A stretch of DNA of 57,349 bases from an uncultured Clostridia bacterium. GTDB taxonomy: Bacteria > Bacillota > Clostridia > Christensenellales > Aristaeellaceae. Positions 57,331 through 57,349 of this stretch are shown here, piece by piece. The notes beneath the pieces were generated by a model. It saw nothing but the letters and a program-made list of their open reading frames with translations, was not told the origin of the DNA and searched no databases. The stretch is from NCBI GenBank assembly GCA_947565865.1, contig CANOHT010000019.1:1-57349 (forward strand), in the 5' to 3' direction. The translations under genes were made by a program, and so were the position numbers. Each line of letters opens with the position of its first letter. Within the stretch, counting starts at the first letter, position 1.

Positions 57331-57349
57331 AGCAAGCCCGCCTGTAGTG

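Overview
The window looks like one end of a draft contig from an anaerobic, endospore-forming, Gram-positive bacterium of the Clostridia, at roughly 55-60% GC. The evidence is a SpoIVFA/SpoIVFB pair, a SpoVT/AbrB remnant, a tryptophan T-box leader, consensus sigma-A promoters (TTGACA/TATAAT), strong AGGAGG ribosome binding sites, a DUF1292/YrzB protein, a two-subunit transketolase and a TM1266-like [FeFe]-hydrogenase-system regulator. The order cannot be fixed from sequence alone; a Christensenellales/Oscillospiraceae-type gut Clostridium is a guess. The first 48 bases are Illumina TruSeq adapter, not genome.

Layout, left to right. 0-1.8 kb: a gene cut by the contig end (AbiEi-like antitoxin start), a truncated SpoVT/AbrB gene, and a two-gene membrane/DUF4230 unit. 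1.77-6.1 kb: arginine operon argC-argJ-argB-argD with promoter, ARG box and terminator. 6.1-11.1 kb: small metabolic genes (P-loop kinase, C39-like protein, aldose epimerase family, SRAP/HMCES, lipid kinase). 11.2-13.9 kb: polar amino-acid ABC transporter whose upstream ARG box matches that of the arg operon, then DUF1653. 13.9-15.8 kb: split transketolase on the minus strand.

16.3-33.0 kb is almost entirely minus strand. A long, tightly packed housekeeping run (TIGR03960-type radical SAM protein, DUF2344, RNase G, MiaB, a YlbF-family protein with a Cys-rich tail, MutS, MutL, MiaA, an aluminium-resistance/YnbB-type PLP enzyme) leads to spoIVFA-spoIVFB and then feoA-feoB, which has its own promoter and palindromic operator. 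33.1-38.3 kb is mixed: small membrane and secreted proteins, a 1.3-kb stretch of decayed genes with strong hairpins, a nitroreductase, and a PadR/DUF4097 operon with a palindromic promoter and a leading small ORF.

38.3-46.6 kb: NADP-isocitrate dehydrogenase, DUF1292, a NitT/TauT-type ABC transporter led by a TM1266-like regulator and preceded by a long structured leader ending in an intrinsic terminator (the best candidate here for an undescribed RNA switch), a CtpA protease with a PucR/CdaR-like regulator, and an MsmK/UgpC sugar-importer ATPase. 47-52.5 kb: a MacA/MacB-like pair without ATPase, an unusual L,D-transpeptidase-CapA fusion, and DUF368. 52.6-57.3 kb: tRNA-Leu(GAG), a decayed zinc-protease-like gene, a Trp-specific T-box controlling trpX-trpY-trpZ, and a 29-residue holin-like type I toxin whose mRNA ends can pair with each other.

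Four decayed genes (0.6, 16.1, 34.7-35.2 and 52.8-53.9 kb) sit in gaps between intact operons. No transposase, integrase, CRISPR array or rRNA was seen.
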